Shown: positions 27,816 to 37,625, counted from the first letter of the stretch. The stretch: 64,000 nucleotides of DNA from Rhizobiaceae bacterium (GCA_025698895.1 JAILWO010000001.1:965001-1029000); one strand, 5' to 3'. Numbers and translations are program-made. Notes: generated by a model not told the origin, from the letters alone.

Positions 27816-28109
27816 TCAGTCCTCGATCCCTTCCACGATCACCATCTCGGCATCGGCCACAGTCGTCCTGATCGCCTTCGCGGCCTGGTACTCAGCCGAA
27901 TTGTAACATTCCTTTGCGGCCTGCGCGGAGGGAAACTCGATCACGACGTTGCGCGCCCGACCCCTGCCTTCCATCGCTTCCCAGTCACCACCACGGGCAA
28001 GGAACTTGGCGCCGAAGCGCTCGAATGCGGGTTTTGCCGTGGCCACATAGTCCTTGTAACGTTCTGCGTCATGCACATCGACATGGGCGATCCAGTATCC
28101 CTTGGGCAT
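27816..28109 (-). CDS. DUF1330 domain protein
   Basis: A 97-residue dimeric alpha/beta-barrel-type protein beginning MPKGYWIAHVDVHD. The family pattern ARGGDWEAMEGRGRARNVVIEFPS and YQAAKAIR is present. The biochemical function of DUF1330 proteins is not established. An upstream ATG would add 41 arginine-rich residues. The start at 28109 is preferred because GGAGGAA lies seven bases before it. It lies 22 bases downstream of pyrF, so it is probably in the same transcript. Confidence 0.9.
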   Translation of the reverse strand: MPKGYWIAHVDVHDAERYKDYVATAKPAFERFGAKFLARGGDWEAMEGRGRARNVVIEFPSAQAAKECYNSAEYQAAKAIRTTVADAEMVIVEGIED

Positions 28110-28131
28110 GGCACTTCCTCCGCGAACTACA

Positions 28132-28833
28132 TTAGGCGTTACGCATCTCCGCCAGGATCGCTTCCGCTGCCGCTTTCCGGTCCGGCGCGGCGACGATCGG
28201 CCTTGCCACCACGAGATGCGACGCGCCGGCATTGAGTGCCCGCGCAGGTGTCATCACGCGCTTCTGGTCACCATGATCCAACCCAGCAGGCCTGATACCC
28301 GGCGTGACCACCGCCATGCCCGGCCCGAGAACGTTTCGCACCATGCCGGCTTCCGTAGCGGCGCAGACGACGCCACCCATGCCCGCCGTTCGCGCCTGAT
28401 CGGCACGGCGGCGCACCAGATTCTCAGCGCTTAGAGCGTACCCAGCCTCGACAAGGTCCGGATCGTCCATAGAAGTCAGCACCGTGACGCCAAGCAGGCA
28501 GAGGCTGGAACCTCGCGCCGCCGCTGCCGCCGCGTGCATCGCCTTCGGGTAGGCGTGGATGGTCAACATGGTTGCCCCGATCCGGACGAGGCTTTCGACA
28601 CCTTGTGCCACCGTGTTGTCGATGTCGAGCAGCTTGAGATCGAGAAATACTTTAGCACCATTCGCCACTAGGTCGCGCGCGAAATCCAAGCCGCCCGCAT
28701 ATGCCAGCCGGTAGCCGATCTTGTAGAAGTTCACAGTGTCTTCGAGATCGCGCACCGCCTTCTCCGCCTCTGCGACGGAAGGGAGGTCCAACCCGACGAT
28801 CAGACGGTTTCGCATGTCGATATACTGCTTCAT
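28132..28833 (-). CDS. pyrF: Orotidine 5'-phosphate decarboxylase
   Basis: PyrF makes UMP from OMP, the last step of pyrimidine synthesis. The 233-residue barrel has the catalytic array [12 protein letters not shown] (Asp-Lys-Asp) near residue 65 and the phosphate-gripping end VTPGIRPAG. The start ATG overlaps the stop of the FMN reductase gene by four bases. A second ATG six codons in ([10 protein letters not shown]) is equally plausible. In several rhizobia pyrF lies downstream of dnaJ in the same orientation, as here. Confidence 0.96.
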   Translation of the reverse strand: MKQYIDMRNRLIVGLDLPSVAEAEKAVRDLEDTVNFYKIGYRLAYAGGLDFARDLVANGAKVFLDLKLLDIDNTVAQGVESLVRIGATMLTIHAYPKAMHAAAAAARGSSLCLLGVTVLTSMDDPDLVEAGYALSAENLVRRRADQARTAGMGGVVCAATEAGMVRNVLGPGMAVVTPGIRPAGLDHGDQKRVMTPARALNAGASHLVVARPIVAAPDRKAAAEAILAEMRNA

Positions 28834-29423
28834 GGCTCAGTTCTCGTTGAAAGCAAACCAGCATGCTCGATCAGCGTGCGGCACAGCCGCGCCATGCCTT
28901 TCCGAAGTTTGTCGGACACGAAACCGCCACCCTCGTCGAATGCCTCCGGTCCATTGGGTACGGAGAGCTGTGGTGCGATGACTTCCATCTGAATGTGCGA
29001 GAGAACGGCACGCAGATGGTTGGCGCTGCGAATCCCGGCAAAGTGCCCTTCCGAGGATGAGCAGATACCTGCCACGCGGCCCGCATATGGACGGATTGCC
29101 TTGCCGCCGTCCCTGTGCACGCGGCTGACCCAGTCAATCGTGTTCTTCACTAGCGGCGGGATAGAGCCGTTGTATTCCGGCGTACAGATCAAAAGTGCGT
29201 CGTGAGCGGCGAAGAGCCGGGCGAGCTTTACGGCATTATCCGGAATGCCTTGCTCCTGTTCCAGGTCCTGGTCCATGATTGGCAGCGGATATTCGGCGAG
29301 AGAGATACGGGTTACCTCCGCTCCCAATCGGGCAAGCTCGGCCTGGGCGATGTCGGCGGTCCTTCCGCTATACGCTCCCGTGCGGATCGACCCCGCGAAG
29401 ACGAGGATTTTCGGCGTCACCAT
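28830..29423 (-). CDS. NADPH-dependent FMN reductase
   Basis: A 197-residue flavodoxin-fold reductase. The FMN phosphate loop is [16 protein letters not shown] near residues 8-23, and the isoalloxazine-binding segment is [20 protein letters not shown]. Members reduce FMN, azo dyes, quinones or chromate in vitro. The physiological role here is not visible. It lies between pmtA and pyrF on the same strand and overlaps pyrF by ATGA, so the two are coupled. Confidence 0.9.
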   Translation of the reverse strand: MVTPKILVFAGSIRTGAYSGRTADIAQAELARLGAEVTRISLAEYPLPIMDQDLEQEQGIPDNAVKLARLFAAHDALLICTPEYNGSIPPLVKNTIDWVSRVHRDGGKAIRPYAGRVAGICSSSEGHFAGIRSANHLRAVLSHIQMEVIAPQLSVPNGPEAFDEGGGFVSDKLRKGMARLCRTLIEHAGLLSTRTEP

Positions 29424-29473
29424 CAGGCTCTCCCTAGCATGCGCCTAGCCCGCAGAGCGGCGCTGCGCAAGCC

Positions 29474-30082
29474 TCAGGACGGGCGTCCGCGGCGATAGAC
29501 CCACAATTGCGCTGGAGGAATATTGCGAAGTACGAAATCAAAATGCTCGACGGAATAGTTGCCGCGCAATGGCGGCACGGGGGATCTGGGTCCGTAGGTG
29601 ATCTGGACAACCGGACGGCCTGCGGGTATGCGCGTCAGCAGATCCTCGACATAGGCAATTCGCTGTTCGACCGGAAAGCTGAGCAGTGGCACGGCCGAGA
29701 TAACCGAATCGAAGGTTAGCGCGGGCGCGTCACTAAGCGTCTCGTCCAGATCGAAGGCGTCGCCCCGTATCACGTTGACGGTGGGGTAGGTCTCGCGCAG
29801 GTGAGTGACAAACTCCTCTGAATACTCGACCGCATAAAGGTTTGACGGCTTCAGGCCGGTCGCCAGGATCGCTTTGGTGATCACGCCAGTGCCTGCGCCG
29901 AGTTCCAGCACCGGCAACCTCGAAGAAACGTCGATTACGGACGCCATGCGCCGAGCTGTTATGGCGCTTGTAGGAATAATTGCTCCCACGGCCTTGGGCT
30001 TGTCGATCCAGCCCTTGAAGAAGCGCAGTTCCTCGTCGAATCGCGAAGCTAGCGACCGCCGGGCGCGCTGAGTCTGGGCCAT
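29474..30082 (-). CDS. pmtA: Phosphatidylethanolamine N-methyltransferase PmtA
   Basis: A 202-residue SAM-dependent methyltransferase that converts phosphatidylethanolamine stepwise to phosphatidylcholine at the membrane. It matches the rhizobial PmtA type: ELRFFKGWIDKPKAVGAIIPTS near the N-terminus, the SAM motif VLELGAGTGVITKAIL, and the ending HFDFVLRNIPPAQLWVYRR. The Shine-Dalgarno GAAGGGAA precedes the ATG. It lies 78 bases downstream of dnaJ, the usual rhizobial location. AhcY, also in the window, clears its product S-adenosylhomocysteine. Confidence 0.94.
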   Translation of the reverse strand: MAQTQRARRSLASRFDEELRFFKGWIDKPKAVGAIIPTSAITARRMASVIDVSSRLPVLELGAGTGVITKAILATGLKPSNLYAVEYSEEFVTHLRETYPTVNVIRGDAFDLDETLSDAPALTFDSVISAVPLLSFPVEQRIAYVEDLLTRIPAGRPVVQITYGPRSPVPPLRGNYSVEHFDFVLRNIPPAQLWVYRRGRPS

Positions 30083-30160
30083 CTGATTTCCCTTCCGTTC
30101 CCGGTGTCCGACCTTGTCTACACGATACGCCGGCGAGGCGTCACGGTTCCATTTCCAGCA

Positions 30161-31282
30161 TCATTCGCCGAACGACTCGAAGAACTCCTTCATCCGCGAA
30201 AAGAAGCCACTCGATTGAGGCGAATTTTCCTTGGACGAGAGCTTCTCGAATTCCTCCAGCAACTCACGCTGGCGACGGCTGAGATTCTGCGGCGTCTCGA
30301 CCGCGACCTGTATGTAGAGGTCGCCCACCTGCGGCTGACGCAGCACCGGCATTCCCTTGCCCTTGAGCCTGAACTGTCTGCCATGCTGAGTGCCTTCGGG
30401 CACCTTGACCCGGGCCTGCGTGCCGTCGAGCGTCGTCACTTCGAATGACCCGCCGAGCGCAGCCGAGGTCATAGAGATCGGCACCTTGCAATAGAGGTCG
30501 GCGCCGTCGCGCTGGAAGAATTCGTGCGGCTTGAGCGACAGGAAAATGTAAAGATCGCCAGATGGGCCACCGCGAAGTCCTGCCTCGCCTTCGCCGGCCA
30601 GCCGGATACGGGTGCCATCCTCAATGCCGGAAGGGATGTTCACCGAGAGCGAGCGCTCCTCCATGACCCTGCCGGCACCCGAGCACTTCGGGCAGGGATC
30701 CTTGATAGTCTGACCACGCCCCTGACACTGCGGACAGGTACGCTCGATCGAGAAGAAGCCCTGGCTTGCGCGCACGCGCCCGGAGCCGGAGCACAGCGGG
30801 CAACTTGTCGGCTGCGTGCCCGGTTTTGCGCCCGTACCCGAGCAGTCGTCGCACGATACTGAAGTCGGGACGCGGATCTGCGCGGTCTTGCCGGTAAAAG
30901 CCTCACCCAACGTGATTTCCATGTTGTATCGGAGGTCGCCACCCCTTTCGCGGCCGCCGGTCGAGCGCCGTCGTCCGCCGCCCATCATCTCGCCGAAGAT
31001 GTCCTCGAAGATGTCGGAGAAGCCGCCGCCGCCGAACCCACCAGCGCCGACCCCGCCTTGTTCGAAGGCTGCGTGCCCGAAGCGGTCATAAGCCGCGCGC
31101 TTCTGAGGATCCTTCAAAACCTCGTAGGCCTGATTGATCTCCTTGAACTTCTGTTCGCAGGCATGGTCGCCTGGATTGCGATCCGGGTGGAACTGCATGG
31201 CCATTTTGCGAAACGCGCTCTTGAGCTCCTTGTCGTCAGCCGTCTTGGCAACGCCGAGCAGTTCGTAGAGGTCAGCCTTCAT
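30161..31282 (-). CDS. dnaJ: Chaperone protein DnaJ
   Basis: A 373-residue Hsp40 that stimulates DnaK. The J-domain (residues 1-70) contains HPD in [11 protein letters not shown] Gly/Phe-rich linker follows, then four zinc-binding CxxCxGxG repeats ([32 protein letters not shown]) and the C-terminal peptide-binding domain. The start at 31282 gives [11 protein letters not shown] and follows AGGGAA. An ATG 54 bases upstream would add an unlikely extension. dnaJ is separated from dnaK by an acyltransferase gene. Confidence 0.97.
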   Translation of the reverse strand: MKADLYELLGVAKTADDKELKSAFRKMAMQFHPDRNPGDHACEQKFKEINQAYEVLKDPQKRAAYDRFGHAAFEQGGVGAGGFGGGGFSDIFEDIFGEMMGGGRRRSTGGRERGGDLRYNMEITLGEAFTGKTAQIRVPTSVSCDDCSGTGAKPGTQPTSCPLCSGSGRVRASQGFFSIERTCPQCQGRGQTIKDPCPKCSGAGRVMEERSLSVNIPSGIEDGTRIRLAGEGEAGLRGGPSGDLYIFLSLKPHEFFQRDGADLYCKVPISMTSAALGGSFEVTTLDGTQARVKVPEGTQHGRQFRLKGKGMPVLRQPQVGDLYIQVAVETPQNLSRRQRELLEEFEKLSSKENSPQSSGFFSRMKEFFESFGE

Positions 31283-31435
31283 AGGGTTCCCTGGAGAGGT
31301 CGCGTCCGGTCGGGCCGACTGGCCCGTCTGATTCAAGGCCCGATTTAGGTGCAGTGCGCCGATAATGCCATAGGTGAGTGGCCATGGGCCGTGCTTTAAG
31401 GCAAAAATCCGGCTTTCAGCAGGAACGGCCGCAAC

Positions 31436-32530
31436 TCAGACAGCCGACCGATCGACACTGCGCATCAACGTTGCCGCGTCGAAGCGCGCACCGATACGCC
31501 TTGCCAGCGGCGCCTCAAACCAGCGTTCGGACGCCACCGCAAGCAGCACAGTCATGGCCATAGGCAGAACCCAATAGACGTAGAATCCGATGATATCCGT
31601 CGGTTCGAGCGCCATCTTCCAGATGATCGAGAACATTACCGTCTCGACCACGGGGTGGATCAAATAGATCCCGAACGAGACCCGTCCGACTGGCGCCAGC
31701 GGCGCTAGGAAGACTGTCGAATCCGGATTGGTCTTCTCGGCCTTCGCTGCCAGCCAGATTGATAGTGCTAGCAGCATCAGGACCAGATAGTCGCCGAGTT
31801 CGGCTTGCATGGCTACCAACGCCAATGTCATGGAAAGCCAAGGCGCAAAGCGGCCGATGCGTATAGGGGGCGTCCTCGTTACCGCGAGCGCGATACCGGC
31901 TCCGATGACGAAGTCCGCGAAGGCCCGGTAGGCGCCCCAGGTATCGGCCTTCATCCATGAATGGAACGGGATGATGCCGGTTGTCGTGGCGACTTCCAGC
32001 CCACTGATGGTGATAAAGGCTAACATCACCAGACCGCCGATGCCCCACCGGCGCGCCACAAGTACCACTACCGGGAAGAGCAGATAGCAGAACCATTCCG
32101 CTGAAAGGGTCCAGGCGACATAATTGAAGGTAAGATGCTCCGATACACCCCATCCTTGGATCAGCAGGATATTGGCCGGCAGGAGCGAGAAATCATATCG
32201 ACCAGGCCAGTTTGACTGACCGAAGCCGAGATGGATCAGAAGCCCGATCACCGCGAAAAAAGCAAGAGTGGCCAGATAGAGAGGGTAGAGCCGCGCCACG
32301 CGTCGCACCAGGAAGCGCATCAGCGATCCGCGCGACGTCAGCAGCGTGTCCGCATAGCGCATCATGATCAAGAAGCCGGAGATCATCAGGAACATCTCCA
32401 TCAATGGCAGGAGCCGATAGAGCGCGGCGCTCGCTGCTTCGGCACCTGTCGGCGCGTAGCGCAGGAAATGCCAGATCATCACCAGCAAAGCGGCTGTTAG
32501 TCGCCATGTTTCGAGAATGCGAAAATGCAT
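31436..32530 (-). CDS. Acyltransferase-3 family integral membrane protein
   Basis: A 364-residue protein with about ten hydrophobic helices. The family start is MHFRILETWRLTAALLVMIWHFLRY, with the conserved His in MIWHF and the Arg-rich loop after helix 3 (VRRVARLYPLYL). Proteins of this family O-acylate surface polysaccharides or lipids. No glycan genes flank it, so the acceptor is unknown. GGGGAAGA precedes the chosen start. It sits between dnaK, whose terminator it follows, and dnaJ, an interruption of the common dnaK-dnaJ pair. Confidence 0.88.
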   Translation of the reverse strand: MHFRILETWRLTAALLVMIWHFLRYAPTGAEAASAALYRLLPLMEMFLMISGFLIMMRYADTLLTSRGSLMRFLVRRVARLYPLYLATLAFFAVIGLLIHLGFGQSNWPGRYDFSLLPANILLIQGWGVSEHLTFNYVAWTLSAEWFCYLLFPVVVLVARRWGIGGLVMLAFITISGLEVATTTGIIPFHSWMKADTWGAYRAFADFVIGAGIALAVTRTPPIRIGRFAPWLSMTLALVAMQAELGDYLVLMLLALSIWLAAKAEKTNPDSTVFLAPLAPVGRVSFGIYLIHPVVETVMFSIIWKMALEPTDIIGFYVYWVLPMAMTVLLAVASERWFEAPLARRIGARFDAATLMRSVDRSAV

Positions 32531-32670
32531 TCTTCCCCGCCCTCTGCGTCCAACGCCTTCGGCAACCGAAGGCACCCCAACCTCAGTTTAGCAGCAGCTC
32601 CATCATGTCGCCCCTGCCGATTGCGGGCTTGGTAAACGAGGCTAATAGGATATGGCATAGTAGCATCAGA

Positions 32671-32702
32671 AAAAGCGAAGGCCCGGCTCGCGCCGGGCCT
32701 TC
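32671..32702 (-). terminator. Rho-independent terminator of dnaK
   Basis: GAAGGCCCGGC (32677-32687) pairs perfectly with GCCGGGCCTTC (32692-32702) over a four-base loop. Read on the minus strand the hairpin is followed by GCTTTTTCTG. It lies 25 bases after the dnaK stop. Confidence 0.9.
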
Positions 32703-32727
32703 GATAGACCTTATGAAGAAACTGCCG

Positions 32728-34644
32728 TCAGGCGGACTTCTTCTTATCGTCGTCGTCGATCTCCTCGAAATCGGCATCGACCACGTCCTCGCCCGACTTC
32801 CCGGCATCCGCCTTGGCGTCGGCTTCCGCCGCCTCGGCCTGATTAGCCTCATACATAGCCTGACCGAGTTTCATGGAGACTTCGGCGAGCGTCTGCATCT
32901 TGGCCTCAATCTCCTCGGCATCCTCGCTCTCGGTCGCTGTCCTCAGCGCGGAGATCGCATCGGAAATGGCGGTCCGGTCTCCTTCTGAAACCTTGTCACC
33001 ATAGTCGGCGAGCGATTTCTCTGATGAATGGATCAGCGATTCAGCTTGGTTTCTGGCTTCCACCAGCTTGCGGCGCTTCTTGTCGGTCTCTGCGTTCGCC
33101 TCAGCATCCTTGACCATCTTCTCGATGTCCTCGTCCGACAGTCCACCCGAGGCTTGAATCCGGATCTGATGTTCCTTGCCGGTGCCCTTGTCCTTGGCTG
33201 AGACGTTGACGATGCCGTTGGCGTCAATATCAAAGGTAACCTCGATCTGCGGCACCCCGCGCGGCGCGGGCGGAATGCCCACCAAGTCGAATTGGCCGAG
33301 TAGCTTGTTATCGGCCGCCATCTCGCGCTCGCCTTGGAAGACCCGGATCGTCACCGCCGACTGATTGTCCTCTGCGGTCGAAAAGGTTTGCGACTTCTTG
33401 GTCGGGATCGTCGTGTTGCGCTCGATAAGGCGGGTAAACACCCCACCCAGTGTCTCTATGCCGAGTGAAAGCGGGGTCACGTCGAGTAGCAGCACATCCT
33501 TGACATCGCCCTGCAGCACACCAGCCTGGATCGCGGCGCCCATGGCCACGACCTCATCGGGGTTGACGCCCTTGTGCGGGTCCTTGCCAAAGAAATTCTT
33601 CACGATCTCTTGGATCTTGGGCATGCGCGTCATGCCGCCGACCAGCACTACCTCGTCAATCTCTCCCGCGTTCAGACCCGCATCCTTGAGCGCAGCCTTG
33701 CAGGGGTCGATTGTGCGCTGGACAAGATCTTCCACCAAGCTTTCGAATTTGGCACGTGTAAGCTTCATCGTCAGATGTTTCGGGCCTGACTGGTCAGCCG
33801 TGATGAAGGGCAGGTTGACCTCGGTCTGTGCGGACGCGGACAGCTCGATTTTGGCTTTCTCGGCCGCCTCCTTGAGGCGCTGCAGAGCCAGCTTGTCCTG
33901 GCGTAGATCGATGCCCTGTTCCTTCTTGAACTCGTCAGCTAGGTAGCCGACCAGGCGCATGTCGAAATCTTCGCCACCGAGGAAAGTGTCGCCATTGGTC
34001 GATTTCACCTCAAACACACCATCGCCGATCTCGAGGATCGAGATGTCGAATGTGCCGCCGCCGAGATCGTAGACCGCAATCGTTTTGCCATCCTTCTTGT
34101 CGAGGCCGTAAGCGAGTGCCGCCGCGGTCGGCTCATTGATTATTCTCAACACCTCAAGGCCAGCGATCTTGCCGGCGTCCTTAGTGGCCTGACGCTGGGC
34201 GTCGTTGAAGTAGGCGGGAACGGTGATGACGGCTTTTTCAACTTTCTCGCCGAGATAGGATTCGGCCGTTTCCTTCATCTTCTGGAGAACCATCGCCGAA
34301 ATCTGCGAGGGCGAGTATTTCTTGCCCTGCGATTCGACCCAGGCGTCGCCATTGTCACCCTTCACGATCCGATAAGGAACGAGCTTCTTATCCTTCTCGG
34401 TCACCGGGTCGTCATAGCGTCGACCGATCAGGCGCTTGATCGCAAAAAGTGTATTTTCGGGATTGGTAACCGCCTGGCGCTTCGCGGGCTGGCCGACGAG
34501 CCGCTCATCGGAATCGGTAAACGCAACGATTGAGGGCGTCGTGCGCGCGCCCTCCGCATTCTCGATCACTTTGGCATCCTTGCCGTCCATGACGGCAACG
34601 CAGGAATTCGTCGTACCCAGATCGATACCGATAACTTTGGCCAT
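32728..34644 (-). CDS. dnaK: Chaperone protein DnaK (Hsp70)
   Basis: A 638-residue ATP-dependent chaperone. The nucleotide-binding domain shows [16 protein letters not shown], the phosphate-2 loop [12 protein letters not shown] and [12 protein letters not shown]. The substrate-binding domain begins near residue 390 ([16 protein letters not shown]), and the acidic tail ends [12 protein letters not shown]. All landmarks are complete. A plausible heat-shock promoter lies about 120 bases upstream, and a strong terminator follows, so dnaK is probably transcribed alone. Confidence 0.98.
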   Translation of the reverse strand: MAKVIGIDLGTTNSCVAVMDGKDAKVIENAEGARTTPSIVAFTDSDERLVGQPAKRQAVTNPENTLFAIKRLIGRRYDDPVTEKDKKLVPYRIVKGDNGDAWVESQGKKYSPSQISAMVLQKMKETAESYLGEKVEKAVITVPAYFNDAQRQATKDAGKIAGLEVLRIINEPTAAALAYGLDKKDGKTIAVYDLGGGTFDISILEIGDGVFEVKSTNGDTFLGGEDFDMRLVGYLADEFKKEQGIDLRQDKLALQRLKEAAEKAKIELSASAQTEVNLPFITADQSGPKHLTMKLTRAKFESLVEDLVQRTIDPCKAALKDAGLNAGEIDEVVLVGGMTRMPKIQEIVKNFFGKDPHKGVNPDEVVAMGAAIQAGVLQGDVKDVLLLDVTPLSLGIETLGGVFTRLIERNTTIPTKKSQTFSTAEDNQSAVTIRVFQGEREMAADNKLLGQFDLVGIPPAPRGVPQIEVTFDIDANGIVNVSAKDKGTGKEHQIRIQASGGLSDEDIEKMVKDAEANAETDKKRRKLVEARNQAESLIHSSEKSLADYGDKVSEGDRTAISDAISALRTATESEDAEEIEAKMQTLAEVSMKLGQAMYEANQAEAAEADAKADAGKSGEDVVDADFEEIDDDDKKKSA

Positions 34645-34762
34645 GATTTCTTCTCCATAAAGCAGCTGTCCGGACCCTTTGCGGCGTTCCGTTGTCAGCC
34701 CCTAGTCAAGTATGTTGCGTCCGCGCCGACTATCCCCGTGGAAACCGGTCGCGGCGTTGGCG

Positions 34763-34794
34763 GCTATATAAGAAGGGGCATTTTCGGCTGCAAG
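34763..34794 (-). promoter_or_regulatory. Candidate RpoH heat-shock promoter of dnaK
   Basis: On the minus strand CTTG (34794-34791) is followed after 18 bases by CTTATATAGC (34772-34763). This is close to the alphaproteobacterial heat-shock pattern CTTG-N16-18-CYTATNTNNG. It would give a leader of roughly 110 bases before dnaK. Confidence 0.5.
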
Positions 34795-34800
34795 CCGTGA

Positions 34801-35301
34801 GTCCGTCCCTTTTATGCCGAGTGCCGATTGTCGGGACCGATGTCGGTGTCGTCTGGCATACCTTCCACCGCCAGACGCAGGTTTCGGCGCCCGTTCTGCG
34901 ACCGTGAAACGAGACCTGGCATCAAGAGGCTCGCCTTCAGGTAATTTCCTCAAGATTTACCGGACCTTGGCGTCACGCAGGCGGAATCGCCGGCACGAAT
35001 CCGCAGCGCAGCCTTGCAATGCGATCTGGGGCCGGTAGGTTAGCGCGATCAAGTCAAGCCGCAACCCGTCCCGTTTCGGGATCGCGTCCGCCCAGGATGC
35101 TTGTAGCGGCCGTCCGGCGCATGCCCTCGTCGCTCCGTCCTTTCGTGAGTGTTGAACGCGCCGGCTAATCCGCGCGGCATCATTGAGAATGCCGCAATGC
35201 GGGAAGAAGCCGATTCGGCGCAGCGATTCCGTTGAGGGGATTGGCACGTCGTTCGAGCGGAGGCCGCCGGCTTCCGCGCAAACGAAGGAACGGAGACGAA
35301 C
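34801..35301. other. Intergenic region without recognised gene
   Basis: Short open frames occur on both strands, but none has a convincing ribosome site, codon pattern or recognisable protein. No tRNA fold or terminator was seen. The last 60 bases form the leader of the betaine-synthesis gene, with GGAGA seven bases before its ATG. Its own promoter could not be placed. Confidence 0.5.
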
Positions 35302-36996
35302 ATGACTCAATCAGAACTGGCCCGATCCAACGCCGAACTCGAACTACAGGAGCAGATTTATGGCGACGATCCGCTCGCCGACCGCGAGACCGACCACTAT
35401 CGTGGCGAGTATGTGATGTCCTTCGTTGAGAAGTGGGATGAACTTATCAACTGGACCGCGCGTGCCGAGAGTGAAGGTCAGTTCTTTATCGATATACTGC
35501 GCGCTCGCGGCAAGGGGACGGTACTCGACGTGGCGACCGGCACCGGCTTCCATTCGGTGCGGTTGAACGAGGCTGGCTTCAACGTCACCTCGGCCGACGG
35601 TTCGGCCGCCATGCTGGCCAAGGCCTTCGAGAACGCTCAGTCGCGCGGCCTCATCCTCAAGTCCGTCCAGGCCGACTGGCGCTGGCTTAACCGCGATATC
35701 CAGGGCAAGTATGATGCGATCATCTGTCTGGGCAATTCGTTCACCCATCTGCACACCGAGAGCGACCGCCGCCGCGCCCTAGCCGAATTCTACGCTGCGC
35801 TGAAACACGACGGCATCCTGATCCTCGACCAGCGCAACTACGATTCGATTCTCGACCACGGCTATTCCTCGAAACACAAGTTCTACTATGTCGGGGACAA
35901 GGTCACGGCCGAGCCTGAGCATATCGACGAGGGCCTCGTACGCTTCAAATACAGCTTTCCCGACGGGTCGGACTACACACTGAACCTGTGTCCGATCCGG
36001 AAGAACTATGTCCGCCGGCTCCTGTCCGAGGCCGGCTTCCAGCGCGTCCGTACCTATGGCGATTTCCAGGAGACCTATGCCGAAGAGGAACCGGACTTCT
36101 TCATCCACGTCGCCGAGAAATCTACGCTGCATGTCGTGCGCTGGGGCGGCGGATCGCGCGAGGTCGGCGAGACGGACAGCCGCGATGTCGCCGAGGACTA
36201 CTATGACAGCGACGACGCGGACACGTTCTATTCGACTGTTTGGGGCGGCCAAGACCTCCATATCGGCTGCTACGACGAGACACGTGATATTCGCGAGGGG
36301 GGGAACGCGACGGTGGACAGAATGATGGACACCGTGCCCAGCCTCGGCCCCGACTGCCGCATCCTCGACATCGGCGCGGGCTATGGCGGGGCGATGCGCC
36401 GCGTGCTGGCAAAACATGGCGGCACGGCCACCTGCCTCAACATCTCGCAGGTCCAGAACGACACCAACCGGCTGCGCAACCGCCAGCAGGGCTTCGCCGA
36501 CCGCATCCGCGTCGTCCACGGCGTGTTCGAGGACATTCCCGAGCCCGACGCCAGCCACGACGTGGTCTGGAGCCAGGACGCGATCCTGCATTCCGACCAG
36601 CGCCGCAAGGTGCTGTCGGAGGTCTGGCGGGTGCTCAAGCCGGGCGGCTACTTCGTCTTCACCGATCCGATGCAGGCCGACGACGTGCCCGACGGCGTGC
36701 TCCAGCCGGTCTATGACCGCCTGCAGCTCAGCTCGCTGGGCTCGATGCGCTTCTACCGCGAGACTGCCGAGGCGCTCGGCTTCGTGACGGTCGAGCAGCG
36801 CGAGATGACCCACCAGCTGCGCACCCATTACGCCCGCGTGCGCGAGGAACTGATCGCCAATTACGACAAGCTGCGCCAGTCGGGCGCGTCAGCCGAATAT
36901 CTCGACAAGATGGCCGTCGGGCTGGAGAACTGGGTCAAGGCGGCCGACGCCGGCCATCTCGCCTGGGGCATCCAGCTCTTCCGCAAGCCCGAATAG
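35302..36996 (+). CDS. Fused glycine/sarcosine and sarcosine/dimethylglycine N-methyltransferase (betaine synthesis)
   Basis: A 564-residue protein with two SAM-methyltransferase domains. The first (about residues 1-280) matches glycine sarcosine N-methyltransferase: EYVMSFVEKWDELINW, SAM motif VLDVATGTGFHS at about 74-85, and RNYDSILDHGY. The second (about 300-564) matches sarcosine dimethylglycine methyltransferase: DTFYSTVWGGQDLHIGCYDE, SAM motif ILDIGAGYGGAMRRV near 353 and WSQDAILHS. Together they make glycine betaine from glycine in three methylations, an osmoprotectant route known from halophiles, where fused forms exist. No betaine transport or choline-oxidation genes lie nearby. Confidence 0.9.
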   Translation: MTQSELARSNAELELQEQIYGDDPLADRETDHYRGEYVMSFVEKWDELINWTARAESEGQFFIDILRARGKGTVLDVATGTGFHSVRLNEAGFNVTSADGSAAMLAKAFENAQSRGLILKSVQADWRWLNRDIQGKYDAIICLGNSFTHLHTESDRRRALAEFYAALKHDGILILDQRNYDSILDHGYSSKHKFYYVGDKVTAEPEHIDEGLVRFKYSFPDGSDYTLNLCPIRKNYVRRLLSEAGFQRVRTYGDFQETYAEEEPDFFIHVAEKSTLHVVRWGGGSREVGETDSRDVAEDYYDSDDADTFYSTVWGGQDLHIGCYDETRDIREGGNATVDRMMDTVPSLGPDCRILDIGAGYGGAMRRVLAKHGGTATCLNISQVQNDTNRLRNRQQGFADRIRVVHGVFEDIPEPDASHDVVWSQDAILHSDQRRKVLSEVWRVLKPGGYFVFTDPMQADDVPDGVLQPVYDRLQLSSLGSMRFYRETAEALGFVTVEQREMTHQLRTHYARVREELIANYDKLRQSGASAEYLDKMAVGLENWVKAADAGHLAWGIQLFRKPE

Positions 36997-37034
36997 GTGG
37001 TGCGGGCGGCGCGAGTGCCGCCCCCTTCAAAAGG

Positions 37035-37069
37035 AAGCGGCGGCGGAGCTTTCTCCGCCGCCGCTTCTT
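37035..37069 (+). terminator. Hairpin terminator after the betaine-synthesis gene
   Basis: AAGCGGCGGCGGAG (37035-37048) pairs perfectly with CTCCGCCGCCGCTT (37053-37066) over a four-base loop, followed by CTTGTT. It lies 38 bases after the stop codon. The T-tract is weak. Confidence 0.7.
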
Positions 37070-37141
37070 GTTCCGGTTCCCCCGACGCCGTTCAGCCAAG
37101 CGGGGCGTCGCCCGAAGGCTCAGGCACTGAAGAAGAGCAAT

Positions 37142-37167
37142 GGAATAAGATGCCGGATCGCCCGTTT
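37142..37167 (+). promoter_or_regulatory. Putative ECF promoter of the Gly-rich/kinase genes
   Basis: GGAATA at 37142-37147, ten bases, then TCGCCCGTTT at 37158-37167. The same two blocks with the same spacing recur at 40279-40304 before the S8 protease gene. GGAAT at -35 and CGTTT at -10 with a 15-base spacer is an ECF-type layout. The element ends 86 bases before the Gly-rich gene start. Confidence 0.6.
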
Positions 37168-37253
37168 GGCAGGACGAGGCCGATGCGGCCACTCGTCCTT
37201 GGCGACAAACCGCTTCGTCTCGGCCTCTCATGAAGCAACCAATGGAGGTAGCA

Positions 37254-37625
37254 ATGAGACACGACAAGACAGACCGCGAATCGGCGAGCGCCGACCTGGC
37301 CATCGGACGGCGCCATGCACTGAGGCAGATCGGCCTCTTTGCAGCCGCCGCCTATTCGGCCCCCGTCCTGCTGCAGGTCAGCCAGGCACGGGCATCAGGC
37401 GGCTCCGGTGGTGGCGGCTCGGGCGGTGGAGGCGGAGGCTCTGGCGGTGGCGGTGGCGGAGGCTCTGGCGGTGGCGCGGGCTCTGGCGGCCGGGGCGGCT
37501 CGGGCGGCGGTTTCGGAGGCCGCGGATCGGGCGGGCGCGGCCACCGGGGCGGTGCGTCCTTCGGCTCGTTCGGACGCGGCCTGCGCGGTATCGGCCGCAA
37601 CCTGGGGCGCGCGCTCGGCCTGTAA
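37254..37625 (+). CDS. Exported Gly/Ser-rich small protein with twin-arginine-like signal
   Basis: A 123-residue protein. An N-terminal region with RR at residues 19-20 (IGRRHALRQIGLF) leads into a hydrophobic helix and a probable signal cleavage site after ARA at residue 47. The mature part is about 76 residues: a run of Gly-Ser blocks (about 48-95), then a Gly/Arg/Ser region ending FGRGLRGIGRNLGRALGL. There is no Cys. GGAGG six bases before the ATG fixes the start. An upstream ATG at 37230 is less likely. No known family was recognised. Context (kinase-PqqD fusion, ECF sigma, protease) suggests it is an exported substrate that may be modified or processed. Confidence 0.7.
   Translation: MRHDKTDRESASADLAIGRRHALRQIGLFAAAAYSAPVLLQVSQARASGGSGGGGSGGGGGGSGGGGGGGSGGGAGSGGRGGSGGGFGGRGSGGRGHRGGASFGSFGRGLRGIGRNLGRALGL

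Noticed and set aside
34801-35301. Small genes on either strand in the dnaK/betaine gap
   Set aside because: Short frames lack ribosome sites and recognisable sequence.
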